Below, one piece after another: positions 27,018 to 35,398 of a stretch of 39,085 nt of DNA. Position 1 is the stretch's first letter. Each line of letters opens with the position of its first letter. The stretch is taken from assembly GCF_030645195.1 (NCBI RefSeq), contig NZ_JAUSLW010000092.1, forward strand, positions 1 through 39,085, read 5' to 3'. The notes beneath the pieces were generated by a model, which was given only the letters and a program-made list of their open reading frames with translations, had not been told where the DNA came from and did no database searches. The stretch is from Phenylobacterium sp. (GTDB lineage: Bacteria; Pseudomonadota; Alphaproteobacteria; Caulobacterales; Caulobacteraceae). The translations under genes and the position numbers were made by a program.

Positions 27018-28202
27018 CTACCGATCGATCCGGTGCACCGCCGACCCCTTCACGGCCCGCACCTCGGTAATTGGCGGCGCGGGGCGGGCGAAGTCGGGGT
27101 TGGAGGTCAGGGCGACGACGCGCGCCTTCGCGTCGGCCTCCAGGTCGCCGTAGAAGAGGTTGTAGCCCGGCACCTTGCGCTTGTCGGCCCAGGAGCCGGC
27201 GCTCTTGAGCATCTTGGGCTTGGGCCGGGAGACCCGCAGGATGCCGCCTTCGCACCTGGCCGAAACCTGGCGGGTGAGGAAGGCCGGCCGCGCGCCCCAC
27301 TCCAGACCGGTGGCGTTGGCCGCCCCCTGGTTCAGCTTGGCCGGGGCCTCGGCATCGGTGACCGCTCCCAGCAGCGGATTGAAGCAGAGCGGCGCGCGGC
27401 CGGCGAGGTTCTGCAGTTCGCTGGACCCATCCCACACCAGCGAGCGGTCCTTGAGGGCCTGGACCCGCTCGATGTCGCGGTCGAAGGCCGAGGCCCAGGC
27501 GGCCAGACAACCCGCCTCCCCTGGCCGCACGCAGGGCGGCAGGGGCGGATTGTCGGCGGGGACCACGGTCTCGATTAGATAGGCCGCCGCCAGCTTGGCG
27601 CGAACGGCGGGATTGGGGGCGACCTCCTCGGCGATCAGGCGCGAGGCCATCGTGCCCCCCTGCTCCACGCCGACGATGAGGAAGGGTCGGCCCTTGTTGT
27701 CGGCGGCCATGTATTGGCGGAAGGCGGCGGCCACGTCGGCATAGGCGAAGCGGCGGGCGTCGCGGGCGTCCTCCCGCAGGGTCAGCAGGGTGTAGAGGCT
27801 GGCCTGGCGGTAGCGGGGGGCGAACAGGCGGCCGACCCGGACAAAGGGCCCAGCATAGTTGGGCGCCACCACCCGGCGGAAGAACTTGTCGGACGGCACG
27901 TCGTCGATGGGGCTGTTCCAGTCGCGGCCGCCATCGAAGGTGGTGGGGGCGACGAAGAAGACGTCGGCGGGAGGATCGCCCGCGGTCCAGACGTCGGGCT
28001 TGGCGGGCAGCAGGGCCCAGGCCGCCCGCTGGGTGTAGTCGGGCGCCGGCGGCGGCCGGTAGGTCTGGAACGGCTCCTTGGGGTCCAGGGCGTTGCTGGC
28101 GATGTCGTCGCGCCAGACGAAGGCGGCCATGACCACCAGGCCCAGGAAGGCCACGGCGGCCGCGCACACCAGCCGCTTGAAGCCCTTGGGACGTTGCGCC
28201 AT
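27018..28202 (-). CDS. DUF3089 (alpha/beta-hydrolase-like) protein with altered nucleophile elbow
   Basis: The 394-aa protein has an N-terminal membrane anchor (about residues 11-30) and a periplasmic domain matching DUF3089, with FFVAPTTFDGGRDWNSP and AFRQYMAADNKGRPFLIVG. In DUF3089 the next segment is normally a GHSQG-type nucleophile elbow. Here it is GVEQG (178-182), with Glu180 at the expected Ser position. It is therefore probably not a standard serine hydrolase; it may be inactive or use another residue. It is the last gene of the kdsA-hldE-hldD operon (3 bases after hldD), which suggests a role in envelope or LPS assembly. Several Cys residues (for example RCEGG) could form disulfides. 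Confidence 0.82.
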   Translation of the reverse strand: MAQRPKGFKRLVCAAAVAFLGLVVMAAFVWRDDIASNALDPKEPFQTYRPPPAPDYTQRAAWALLPAKPDVWTAGDPPADVFFVAPTTFDGGRDWNSPIDDVPSDKFFRRVVAPNYAGPFVRVGRLFAPRYRQASLYTLLTLREDARDARRFAYADVAAAFRQYMAADNKGRPFLIVGVEQGGTMASRLIAEEVAPNPAVRAKLAAAYLIETVVPADNPPLPPCVRPGEAGCLAAWASAFDRDIERVQALKDRSLVWDGSSELQNLAGRAPLCFNPLLGAVTDAEAPAKLNQGAANATGLEWGARPAFLTRQVSARCEGGILRVSRPKPKMLKSAGSWADKRKVPGYNLFYGDLEADAKARVVALTSNPDFARPAPPITEVRAVKGSAVHRIDR

Positions 28203-28205
28203 CGC

Positions 28206-29204
28206 CTACCTGTAGGGGTCCGGCTGAGAGAGGTAAGACTTCACGTAGTCGGTGATGCCGTCCTCTAGCGCGGTCATCGGCTGGTTGAAGCCGGCGGCCT
28301 TGAGGCGGTCCATCTTCGCCTGGGTGAAGTACTGGTACTTGTCGCGGATGGCCGGCGGCATGGGGGTGTATTCGATCTGGGCCGGCTTGCCGGCGGCGGC
28401 GAAGACGGCCTTGGCCATGTCCTCGAAGGTGCGCGCGGTCCCGGAACCCAGATTGTAGACCCCATTGACCTGCTCGGACTTCACCAGCCAGGCCACCACA
28501 TCGGCGACGTCGCGCACATAGACGAAGTCGCGGGTCTGGCCGCCGTCGGCCACCCCCTCGCGATAGGACTTGAAGAGCTGCACGGCATGGCCGCCCGCGA
28601 CCTTGGGCCAGATCTGCGAGGCCACCGACTTCATCGAGTCCTTATGCTCCTCGTTGGGGCCGTAGACGTTGAAGAACTTCAGCCCCACCCACTGGGGCGG
28701 AGCGTAGTCGCGGGCCGCCTGGCGGGCGGCGAAGAGATCAAACAGGGCCTTGGACCAGCCATAGGTGTTGAGCGGCCGCAGGGCCGCCAGCGAGGCCAGG
28801 TCGTCCTTATCGTCGAACTCCGTCGCGTCGCCATAGGTGGCCGCCGAGGAGGCGTAGACGAAGCGGCGCTGGCGGTCGGCGCACCAGCGGAACAGGTCGC
28901 GGCTCAGGGTGAAGTTGGCGTGGACGATCTTGTCGGCGTCCGGCTCGGTGGTGGACGAGACCGCCCCCATGTGGACGACGATCTCGATGTCGCGCCAGCG
29001 CTTCTCCAGCCACTCGAACATGGCCTCGGGCGCCACGAAGTCGCCGATCGGGTGCTTGGCGATGTTGCGCCACTTGCCGAGGTCGGCCTCCAGCAGCCAG
29101 TCGCAGACCACCACGTCGAGGCTGGGGTCTTCGGCCAGTTTGGCGACGATATTGGAGCCGATGAAGCCGGCCCCACCGGTGACGAAGGCGATGCGGCGGG
29201 TCAT
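28206..29204 (-). CDS. hldD: ADP-L-glycero-D-manno-heptose-6-epimerase
   Basis: An extended SDR of 332 aa. It has the NADP-binding TGGAGFIGSNIV at the N-terminus, the catalytic Tyr and Lys in NTYGWSKALFD, and the family regions WVGLKFFNVYGPNEEHKDSM and YREGVADGGQTRDFVYV. HldD inverts C6 of ADP-D-glycero-heptose to give the L-glycero form used for the LPS inner core. The start ATG 29204 overlaps the hldE stop by four bases (ATGA), a translationally coupled pair. The gene immediately downstream is the DUF3089 protein. Confidence 0.96.
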   Translation of the reverse strand: MTRRIAFVTGGAGFIGSNIVAKLAEDPSLDVVVCDWLLEADLGKWRNIAKHPIGDFVAPEAMFEWLEKRWRDIEIVVHMGAVSSTTEPDADKIVHANFTLSRDLFRWCADRQRRFVYASSAATYGDATEFDDKDDLASLAALRPLNTYGWSKALFDLFAARQAARDYAPPQWVGLKFFNVYGPNEEHKDSMKSVASQIWPKVAGGHAVQLFKSYREGVADGGQTRDFVYVRDVADVVAWLVKSEQVNGVYNLGSGTARTFEDMAKAVFAAAGKPAQIEYTPMPPAIRDKYQYFTQAKMDRLKAAGFNQPMTALEDGITDYVKSYLSQPDPYR

Positions 29205-30661
29205 GTGGGCTCCTTGGCGGTCATGCGGGCGATGGCCGCGGTGGTGGAATAGCCCTCGACGATCTGGGCCAGGCGCACCTCGCCGCCCCAGGCCTTGACG
29301 AGATCGCCCCCCACCACCTGGTCTTCCGAATAGTCGGCGCCCTTGATCAGCACCTCGGGCTGGGCGGCCTCGATCAGCCTGATCGGGGTGTCCTCGTCGA
29401 AGGGCACCACCAGGTCGACGCAGCCCAGGCCCGCCAGAACCATGGCCCGGCCCTCCAGGTCGTTGACCGGACGGCCCTCCCCCTTCAGCGCCTTGACCGA
29501 GCGGTCGGAGTTGAGACCCACCACCAAGCGGTCGCACCAGGCGCGGGCCTGGTTGAGATAGGTGACGTGGCCCCGGTGCAGGATGTCGAAGCAGCCGTTG
29601 GTGAAACCCACCCTCAGGCCCTTGGCCCGCCAGCGGGCGATCTCGTCGACCATCCGCTGGGGCGTGACGATCTTGTGCTCGGCCGGAGCCATGTGGGCCG
29701 TCAGCGCCGCCTCGATCAGCTCCTCGGGCAGCACCGTGGCGGTGCCGGCCTTGCCCACCGCCACCCCCGAGGCCAGCATGGCGAAGGCGATGGCCTCGGC
29801 GAACGGCGTGCCCGCGGCGAGCGCCAGGCCCAGCGCCGCGAGCGTCGTGTCGCCGGCCCCGGAGGCGTCGAACACCTCCCGGGCGGCGGTGGGGAAATGG
29901 ACCACGGGCTGGCCGCGGACGGCGAGCGTGATGCCTTTCGAGGCCCGCGTGACCAGGATGGCCTTGGCCTCGCAGAGCGACAGGGCGTGGGCCAGGGCCA
30001 GCTCGATCTCGGCATTGGTCCCGGTGGGCAGGCCGGTGGCGTAGGCCAGCTCGGCGGCGTTGGGCTTGATGACCTCGACCTCGCCATAGCGCAGGAAGCT
30101 GCGGGCCTTGGAATCGACGATCACCGGACAGCCGGCCGCGCGGCAGGCGGCGATCACCGCGTCCGTGACGACGCCCTTGCCATAGTCCGACAGCAGGATG
30201 GCGCCGGCCCCCTTGGCCACGTCGGCGATGGTGCGCACCAGGCGCTGCTCGACCTCGCCCGTCGCCGGGCGGCTGGCCTCCAGGTCGACCCGCAGCAGCT
30301 GCTGGCCGCCGGAGACGAAGCGGGTCTTGAGCGTGGTGGGCCGGTCGGGATCGGTGACCAGGAAGCCCTCGATGCCGGTCTTGTCGCCGATCAGCCGCAG
30401 GGCCTCGTGGCCCTCGCTGTCGCCGCCGACGAGGCCGATGAGGGCCACATCGCCGCCCAGGGCCGCCACGTTGCGGGCCACGTTGCCCGCCCCGCCCAGC
30501 ATCACCAGCTCACGATCCCGCGCCAGCACCGGGATCGGCGCCTCCGGCGACACCCGGGTGACGTCGCCATAGACGAAACGGTCCACCATCAGGTCGCCGA
30601 CACAGACGACGCGCTGGCCCGAAAGGCGGCTGAGAAGTTGCTGCAGGGTCGACAAATCCAT
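29201..30661 (-). CDS. hldE: Bifunctional heptose-7-phosphate kinase / heptose-1-phosphate adenylyltransferase
   Basis: 486 aa with the two usual HldE modules. The PfkB-type kinase domain (about 1-325) shows LGGAGNVARNVAALGG and the catalytic DASGAGDTTLAALG. The nucleotidyltransferase domain (about 345-486) begins FTNGCFDILHRGHVTYLNQA with the HxGH motif. The kinase phosphorylates heptose-7-phosphate at C1; after the phosphatase GmhB (not in the window), the second domain makes ADP-heptose. The product is the substrate of HldD encoded next. ATG 30661 is used; an in-frame TTG at 30667 is an alternative. It lies 71 bases downstream of kdsA in the same direction. Confidence 0.96.
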   Translation of the reverse strand: MDLSTLQQLLSRLSGQRVVCVGDLMVDRFVYGDVTRVSPEAPIPVLARDRELVMLGGAGNVARNVAALGGDVALIGLVGGDSEGHEALRLIGDKTGIEGFLVTDPDRPTTLKTRFVSGGQQLLRVDLEASRPATGEVEQRLVRTIADVAKGAGAILLSDYGKGVVTDAVIAACRAAGCPVIVDSKARSFLRYGEVEVIKPNAAELAYATGLPTGTNAEIELALAHALSLCEAKAILVTRASKGITLAVRGQPVVHFPTAAREVFDASGAGDTTLAALGLALAAGTPFAEAIAFAMLASGVAVGKAGTATVLPEELIEAALTAHMAPAEHKIVTPQRMVDEIARWRAKGLRVGFTNGCFDILHRGHVTYLNQARAWCDRLVVGLNSDRSVKALKGEGRPVNDLEGRAMVLAGLGCVDLVVPFDEDTPIRLIEAAQPEVLIKGADYSEDQVVGGDLVKAWGGEVRLAQIVEGYSTTAAIARMTAKEPT

Positions 30662-30732
30662 CCCCAAGGCTCTGAGGCTGGACGGCCGACGGGTCAAGCC
30701 GCGCGCGCGAGATTCCGCGTCGGGCGGGGTCC

Positions 30733-31581
30733 CTAGTCTCGGGCGGCGTGCAGGGCCTTCAGGATCTTCAGCAGGCCCTGGGCGGAGTCGAGGGGCAGGC
30801 AGCTGGGCCCATCGCAGAGCGCCTTGTCCGGGTCGTGGTGGAATTCCAGGAAGACGCCGTCGGCGCCGGCCGCCACCGCGGCCTTGGCGATGATCGGCAC
30901 GCCCTCGCGCCGGCCGCCGGTGGAGGCGCCGTTGGACTTGGGATTGGCCCCGGGCAGCTGCACGGCGTGGGTGGCGTCGATGGTCACCGGCGCGCCGAGC
31001 TGCTTCATCTCCTCGATGCCCAGCATGTCGACCACCAGGTTGTTGTAGCCGAAGGAGACGCCGCGCTCGCAGAGGATCACCCGGTCCTCGCCGATGGCCT
31101 CTTTGATCTTGTCGAGGATGTTGCGGCAGTCCCAGGGAGCCAGGAACTGGCCCTTCTTGACGTGCAGCAGGCCGCCGGCCGCCTGGGTGGCCCGGGCGGC
31201 GGCCACCACCAGGTCGGTCTGGCGGCACAGGAAGGCCGGGATCTGCACCAGGTCGGCGATCTCGGCGACCGGCTCCACCTGATCCAGCTCGTGCAGGTCG
31301 GTGGCGATGGGCAGGTCGAACTCGGCCTTGATGGCCTTGAGCATCTTCAGACCCTCGACCAGGCCGGGCCCGCGATAGCTATGGATCGAGGAGCGGTTGG
31401 CCTTGTCGAAGCTGGCCTTGAACACATAGGGCAGGTTGAGCTCGCGGGTGACCTGCTTCAGGTGGCGCGCGGTGTCGCGGGCCAGCTCGATATCCTCCAG
31501 GACGTTCAGGCCCGCGATGACCACCAAGGGCTGGCCGTCACCGATCGAGATGTTCCACTTGTTCAGGGTCAGGACGGCCAT
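30733..31581 (-). CDS. kdsA: 3-deoxy-8-phosphooctulonate synthase, metal-independent type
   Basis: The 282-aa TIM-barrel protein matches KdsA: PYVFKASFDKANRSSIHSYRGPG, LVQIPAFLCRQTDLV, CERGVSFGYNNLVVDML and HHDPDKALCDGPSCLPLD. It condenses PEP with arabinose-5-phosphate to give Kdo-8-phosphate, the first committed step to Kdo. Residue 26 is Asn (IAGLNVLED), the residue found in E. coli KdsA; metal-dependent KdsA has Cys here. It is thus predicted to work without a divalent metal. It is the first gene of the leftward operon kdsA-hldE-hldD-DUF3089, so Kdo and heptose for the inner LPS core are made together. Confidence 0.96.
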   Translation of the reverse strand: MAVLTLNKWNISIGDGQPLVVIAGLNVLEDIELARDTARHLKQVTRELNLPYVFKASFDKANRSSIHSYRGPGLVEGLKMLKAIKAEFDLPIATDLHELDQVEPVAEIADLVQIPAFLCRQTDLVVAAARATQAAGGLLHVKKGQFLAPWDCRNILDKIKEAIGEDRVILCERGVSFGYNNLVVDMLGIEEMKQLGAPVTIDATHAVQLPGANPKSNGASTGGRREGVPIIAKAAVAAGADGVFLEFHHDPDKALCDGPSCLPLDSAQGLLKILKALHAARD

Positions 31582-31772
31582 GGACGGGGCTCCGGTCGGT
31601 CAGGGGCTTTGCGGTCGGCGCCTAAGTGGCGCGCGGACGGGCTCTTCACAAGCGGCAATTGATGGCCTGCATCCGTGGCCCAAACAGGGCCGTAGGTTCA
31701 GCAAGGGCCGCTCGATTTTTCCCGACGCCAATCCAGTGTTAGTATCCAGCTAAGAGATCGGGAGTTGCGACC

Positions 31773-33026
31773 ATGACCCTGGCGCATGAATCGTCCCTCG
31801 TGGCCCTCGCGGCCTCCCCCCGCGCCTTCCGCAGGCTGCCGGCCCTGGCCGACGTGCCGGAGATCTTCCGCACCGCGCTGCGGCTGATGGCGCGTAACTG
31901 GATGGCCGGCGAGCTCACCTTCGTCATGCCCAACGGCCATGAGTTGAAGCTGGAGGGCGAAGGCGGCCCCCAGGCGCGGATCGTGGTGCGGGATTTCCGC
32001 TTCATTCGCCGGGCCCTGGCGGCTGGCGACATCGGCTTCGCCGAGGGCTATGCGGCCGGTGAGTGGGACACCCCCAACCTGACCGCGGTGCTCAGCGTCT
32101 TTTCCCTGAACTACGACAATCTGCGGCGGATCACCCAGGGCAACCCCATCGTGGGGGTGTTCAACTTCATCAACCACGCCCTGCGCAGCAACACCCGCCA
32201 GGGGTCGAGGCGCAACATCCACGCCCATTACGACCTGGGCAACGACTTCTATTCCCGCTGGCTCGACGCCAGCATGACCTACTCCTCGGCCCGCTTCGAC
32301 CATGCCGGCCAGAGCCTGGCCGAGGCCCAACGCAACAAGTACGCGACCCTCGCCCAGACGATGGACCTGCGGGCCGGCCAGAGCGTGCTGGAGATCGGCT
32401 GCGGCTGGGGCGGCTTCGCCGAGTTCGCGGCCAAGGAGGTGGGCGCGCGGGTTACCGGCATCACCATCTCCCAGGCCCAGTACGACTTCGCGCGCAAGCG
32501 GATGTTCGACCAGGGCCTGGCCGAGAAGGCCGACATCCAGCTGATCGACTATCGCGACGTCGAGGGGACCTTCGACCGCGTGGCCTCCATCGAGATGTTC
32601 GAGGCGGTCGGCGAGCGCTACTGGCCCACCTATTTCAGCAAGATCTCCCAGGTCCTGGCCCCCGGCGGCCGGGCCGGCCTGCAGATCATCACCATCCAGG
32701 AGGCGCTGTTCGAGGACTACCGGCGGCGCGCCGACTTCATCCAGAAATACATATTCCCGGGGGGCATGCTGCCCTCGGAGAGCCGGCTCCAGGCCGAGAC
32801 CGACAAGGCGGGCCTGGCCTGGACCGGCGTCTCCCGCTTCGGCCAGGACTATGCCGACACGCTTGCCCAATGGTCCGAGCGGTTCGACGCCCGCTGGGAC
32901 GAGATCAAGGGCCTCGGCTTCGACGAGAAGTTCCGCAAGATCTGGCGGTTCTATCTGAGCTATTGCGACGCCGGTTTCCGCACCCGGCGGACCGACGTGG
33001 TGCAGCTTGGTCTCTCAAAGGCCTGA
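31773..33026 (+). CDS. CFA-synthase-family SAM-dependent fatty-acyl phospholipid methyltransferase
   Basis: The 417-aa protein has the family layout: an N-terminal lipid-binding part (FRFIRRALAAGDIGFAEGYAAGEWDTPN), then HAHYDLGNDFYSRWLDASM, the SAM-binding motif VLEIGCGWGGFAEFAA, and the C-terminal YLSYCDAGFRTRR. Two positions differ from true cyclopropane synthases. The YSCAYW Cys is Ser here (TYSSARF), and the MFEHVG His is Ala (MFEAVG). Both contribute to the bicarbonate site in E. coli Cfa and Mycobacterium CmaA1. The pattern recalls UfaA1/TmsB-type enzymes that make methylene or methyl branches, so the product may not be a cyclopropane. GGAG lies 8 bases upstream of ATG 31773. The gene is divergent from kdsA. 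Confidence 0.9.
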   Translation: MTLAHESSLVALAASPRAFRRLPALADVPEIFRTALRLMARNWMAGELTFVMPNGHELKLEGEGGPQARIVVRDFRFIRRALAAGDIGFAEGYAAGEWDTPNLTAVLSVFSLNYDNLRRITQGNPIVGVFNFINHALRSNTRQGSRRNIHAHYDLGNDFYSRWLDASMTYSSARFDHAGQSLAEAQRNKYATLAQTMDLRAGQSVLEIGCGWGGFAEFAAKEVGARVTGITISQAQYDFARKRMFDQGLAEKADIQLIDYRDVEGTFDRVASIEMFEAVGERYWPTYFSKISQVLAPGGRAGLQIITIQEALFEDYRRRADFIQKYIFPGGMLPSESRLQAETDKAGLAWTGVSRFGQDYADTLAQWSERFDARWDEIKGLGFDEKFRKIWRFYLSYCDAGFRTRRTDVVQLGLSKA

Positions 33027-33069
33027 CCGCCCCCTGTTCTGGAGCGCCGACGCCCCTTAAGTAGCGGGG

Positions 33070-34068
33070 ATGACCGTCGCACACAGCGTCCTGGACGCCA
33101 TCGGAAACACGCCGCTCATCCGCCTGGCCCGCGCCAGCGAGGCCACGGGCTGCGAAATCCTCGGCAAGGCCGAGTTCATGAACCCCGGCCAGTCCGTGAA
33201 GGACCGGGCGGCGCTCTACATCATCCGCGACGCCGAACGGCGCGGCCTGCTGAAGCCCGGCGGGCGGATCGTGGAGGGCACGGCGGGCAATACCGGTATC
33301 GGCCTGGCCATGGTCGCCGGCGCCAGCGGCTACAAGACCACCATCGTCATCCCCCGCACCCAGAGCCAGGAGAAGAAGGACGCCATCCGCCTCCTGGGCG
33401 CGCAACTGGTGGAGGTGGACGCGGTCCCCTATTCCAACCCCGACAACTATGTGCGTTATTCCGGGCGCTTGGCCGAAGAACTTAATGCAAAAGAGCCGGC
33501 GGGCGCCATCTGGGCCAATCAGTTCGACAATGTCGCCAACCGCCAGGCCCACGTGGAGACCACGGGTCCGGAGATCTGGGAACAGACCGGCGGCAAGGTG
33601 GACGGCTTCATCTGCGCCGTCGGCTCGGGCGGCACCCTGGCGGGGATCGCCCGGGCCCTGCGCGCCGAAAAGCCCGACGTGGCCATCGGCCTGGCCGACC
33701 CGCACGGGGCGTCCCTCTACAGCTGGTTCACCGACGGCGAGCTGAAGTCGGAAGGGACCTCCATCAGCGAGGGCATCGGCCAGGGGCGGATCACCGCCAA
33801 CCTCGAGGGCCTGACCATCGACCATGCCTACCGCATCGGCGACGAGGAGATGCTGCTGGCCATCTACGGCATGGTGGAGCACGAGGGCCTGGTGATGGGC
33901 GGTTCCACGGGGATCAATGTGGCCGGCGCGATCCGCATGGCCCGGGACCTGGGCCCCGGCCACACCATCGTGACCATCCTATGCGATCAGGGCTCCCGCT
34001 ATCAGAGCAAGATCTACAATCCGCAGTTCCTGAAGGAGCGGGGCCTGCCGGTCCCCGGCTGGCTATGA
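33070..34068 (+). CDS. cysK: Cysteine synthase A family O-acetylserine sulfhydrylase
   Basis: A fold-type-II PLP enzyme, 332 aa. IGNTPLIRL lies near the N-terminus. PLP-binding Lys44 is in NPGQSVKDRAALY, the substrate loop is EGTAGNTGIGLA, and the phosphate-binding turn is VGSGGTLAGIA. It makes cysteine from O-acetylserine and sulfide. The loop has GTAGNTG rather than the TSGNTG of E. coli CysK, so it belongs to a sister subgroup; a role as cystathionine beta-synthase-like enzyme is less likely but not excluded. Its TGA overlaps the ATG of sseA by 4 bases, so they are coupled. It follows the CFA-family gene by 43 bases. Confidence 0.92.
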   Translation: MTVAHSVLDAIGNTPLIRLARASEATGCEILGKAEFMNPGQSVKDRAALYIIRDAERRGLLKPGGRIVEGTAGNTGIGLAMVAGASGYKTTIVIPRTQSQEKKDAIRLLGAQLVEVDAVPYSNPDNYVRYSGRLAEELNAKEPAGAIWANQFDNVANRQAHVETTGPEIWEQTGGKVDGFICAVGSGGTLAGIARALRAEKPDVAIGLADPHGASLYSWFTDGELKSEGTSISEGIGQGRITANLEGLTIDHAYRIGDEEMLLAIYGMVEHEGLVMGGSTGINVAGAIRMARDLGPGHTIVTILCDQGSRYQSKIYNPQFLKERGLPVPGWL

Positions 34069-34901
34069 CCGATCCCCTCGTCTCCACCGACTGGCTGGCC
34101 GCCCACCTGGGGGAGGTCCAGCTGGTGGACGCCACCTGGTTCATGCCGGGCGAGGGGCGCGAAGGCCACGCCGACTATCTGGCGGCCCACATCCCCGGCG
34201 CGGTCTTCTTCGACATCGACGCCGTCGCCGACAGGACCGTCGACCTGCCCCACATGCTGCCGACAGCCGAAGACTTCGCCGAGGCGGCGGGTGCGCTCGG
34301 CCTGTCGCGGGACGCCACCATCGTGGCCTATGACAGCTTCGGCATCCGCTCGGCCGCCCGGGTCTGGTGGACCCTGCGGGTGATGGGGTTCGCCAAGGTC
34401 TTCGTCCTCGACGGCGGTCTCAAGAAGTGGCTGGCCGAGGGCCGGCCGACCGAGGCTGGCCAGGCCGCCCTGCCCGCCACCACCCTGGCTCCCAGCCTCG
34501 ACGCCGGCTTGGTCCGCGACCTGGGCGCGGTGAAGAACCTGCTGACCTCCAAGGCCGCCCAGCTGGTGGACGCCCGAGGCGCGGCGCGTTTCCGCGGCGA
34601 GGCGCCCGAGCCCCGCGCCGGCCTACGCTCGGGCCACATGCCCGGGGCCTGCAACACCCCCTTCGACAGTCTGCTGAACACCGACGGCACGATGAAGTCC
34701 GCCGAGGACCTGAAGGCGCTGTTCCGCGCCGCCAAGGTCGATCTTACCGCCCCCATCGTCACCACCTGCGGCTCGGGCGTCACCGCCTCGGTGGTGGCCC
34801 TGGCGCTGGCGCGGCTGGGGCGACAGGACGTGGCGGTCTATGACGGCTCCTGGACCGAATGGGGCGGCCGGCCGGACACAGCCGTGGTGACCGGTCCTTG
34901 A
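34065..34901 (+). CDS. sseA: 3-mercaptopyruvate sulfurtransferase (two rhodanese domains)
   Basis: 278 aa with tandem rhodanese domains. The N-terminal domain is catalytically silent. The C-terminal one carries Cys235 in the loop CGSGVTAS, the CG[S/T]GVT form typical of mercaptopyruvate sulfurtransferase rather than thiosulfate sulfurtransferase (CRKGVTA). The family domain-linker motif SGHMPGACNTPF is present. It transfers sulfur from 3-mercaptopyruvate, a transamination product of cysteine, to acceptors such as thioredoxin or cyanide. It is coupled to cysK by a 4-base ATGA overlap, and its TGA overlaps the TTG start of the following GNAT gene (TTGA). The operon links cysteine synthesis with persulfide formation. 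Confidence 0.93.
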   Translation: MTDPLVSTDWLAAHLGEVQLVDATWFMPGEGREGHADYLAAHIPGAVFFDIDAVADRTVDLPHMLPTAEDFAEAAGALGLSRDATIVAYDSFGIRSAARVWWTLRVMGFAKVFVLDGGLKKWLAEGRPTEAGQAALPATTLAPSLDAGLVRDLGAVKNLLTSKAAQLVDARGAARFRGEAPEPRAGLRSGHMPGACNTPFDSLLNTDGTMKSAEDLKALFRAAKVDLTAPIVTTCGSGVTASVVALALARLGRQDVAVYDGSWTEWGGRPDTAVVTGP

Positions 34902-35398
34902 GGGTACGGCTTGCCGCCGAGGCGGATCTGCCCCGACTGCCGGAGATCGAGCTCTCGGCCGTCGACGCCTTTCTGAACACCTCGATGCCGCCTGGGCCGC
35001 TGTCGACTGCGACCCCCGCCGAGGGGTGGCGCGACGCCCTGAACCACGCCACGCTCTGGGTGGTCGATGATGAACAGGGCACGCCTATCGGCTTCCTGGG
35101 CGCGCACCGGGACGGGGGCGAGCTTCATATCCTTGAGTTCGACGTCGAAGCCGCTCATCAGGGCAAGGGACTGGGCCGTCAGCTCCTCAACCACGTCATC
35201 GGCTGGGCCCGCACCGAAGGTTTGTCGGAGCTGACCCTGACGACGTTCCGGAACATTCCCTGGAACGGGCCCTTCTACGCGGCCATGGGGTTCGCCGAAA
35301 TCTCCGACGCAGACATGCCGTCGCATCTCGCCGAGACCCTTGAGGCCGAGCGCGCGCGCAACCTCGAGGAGCGCTGCGCCATGCGGCTGACCCTCTAG
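34898..35398 (+). CDS. GNAT family N-acetyltransferase
   Basis: A 166-aa single GNAT domain. It has an N-terminal VRLAAEADLPRLPEIE, a central ELHILEFDVEAAHQGKGLGRQLLNHVIGWA with the acetyl-CoA loop QGKGLG, and a C-terminal PFYAAMGFAEI. The substrate is unknown. The first codon is the TTG at 34898, overlapping the sseA stop (TTGA); the domain begins immediately there, which decides this start over an upstream in-frame codon at 34859. Codon use is slightly less GC-biased than its neighbours. It is the third gene of the cysK-sseA operon and ends in a CTAG shared with the convergent P450 gene. Confidence 0.88.
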   Translation: MRVRLAAEADLPRLPEIELSAVDAFLNTSMPPGPLSTATPAEGWRDALNHATLWVVDDEQGTPIGFLGAHRDGGELHILEFDVEAAHQGKGLGRQLLNHVIGWARTEGLSELTLTTFRNIPWNGPFYAAMGFAEISDADMPSHLAETLEAERARNLEERCAMRLTL

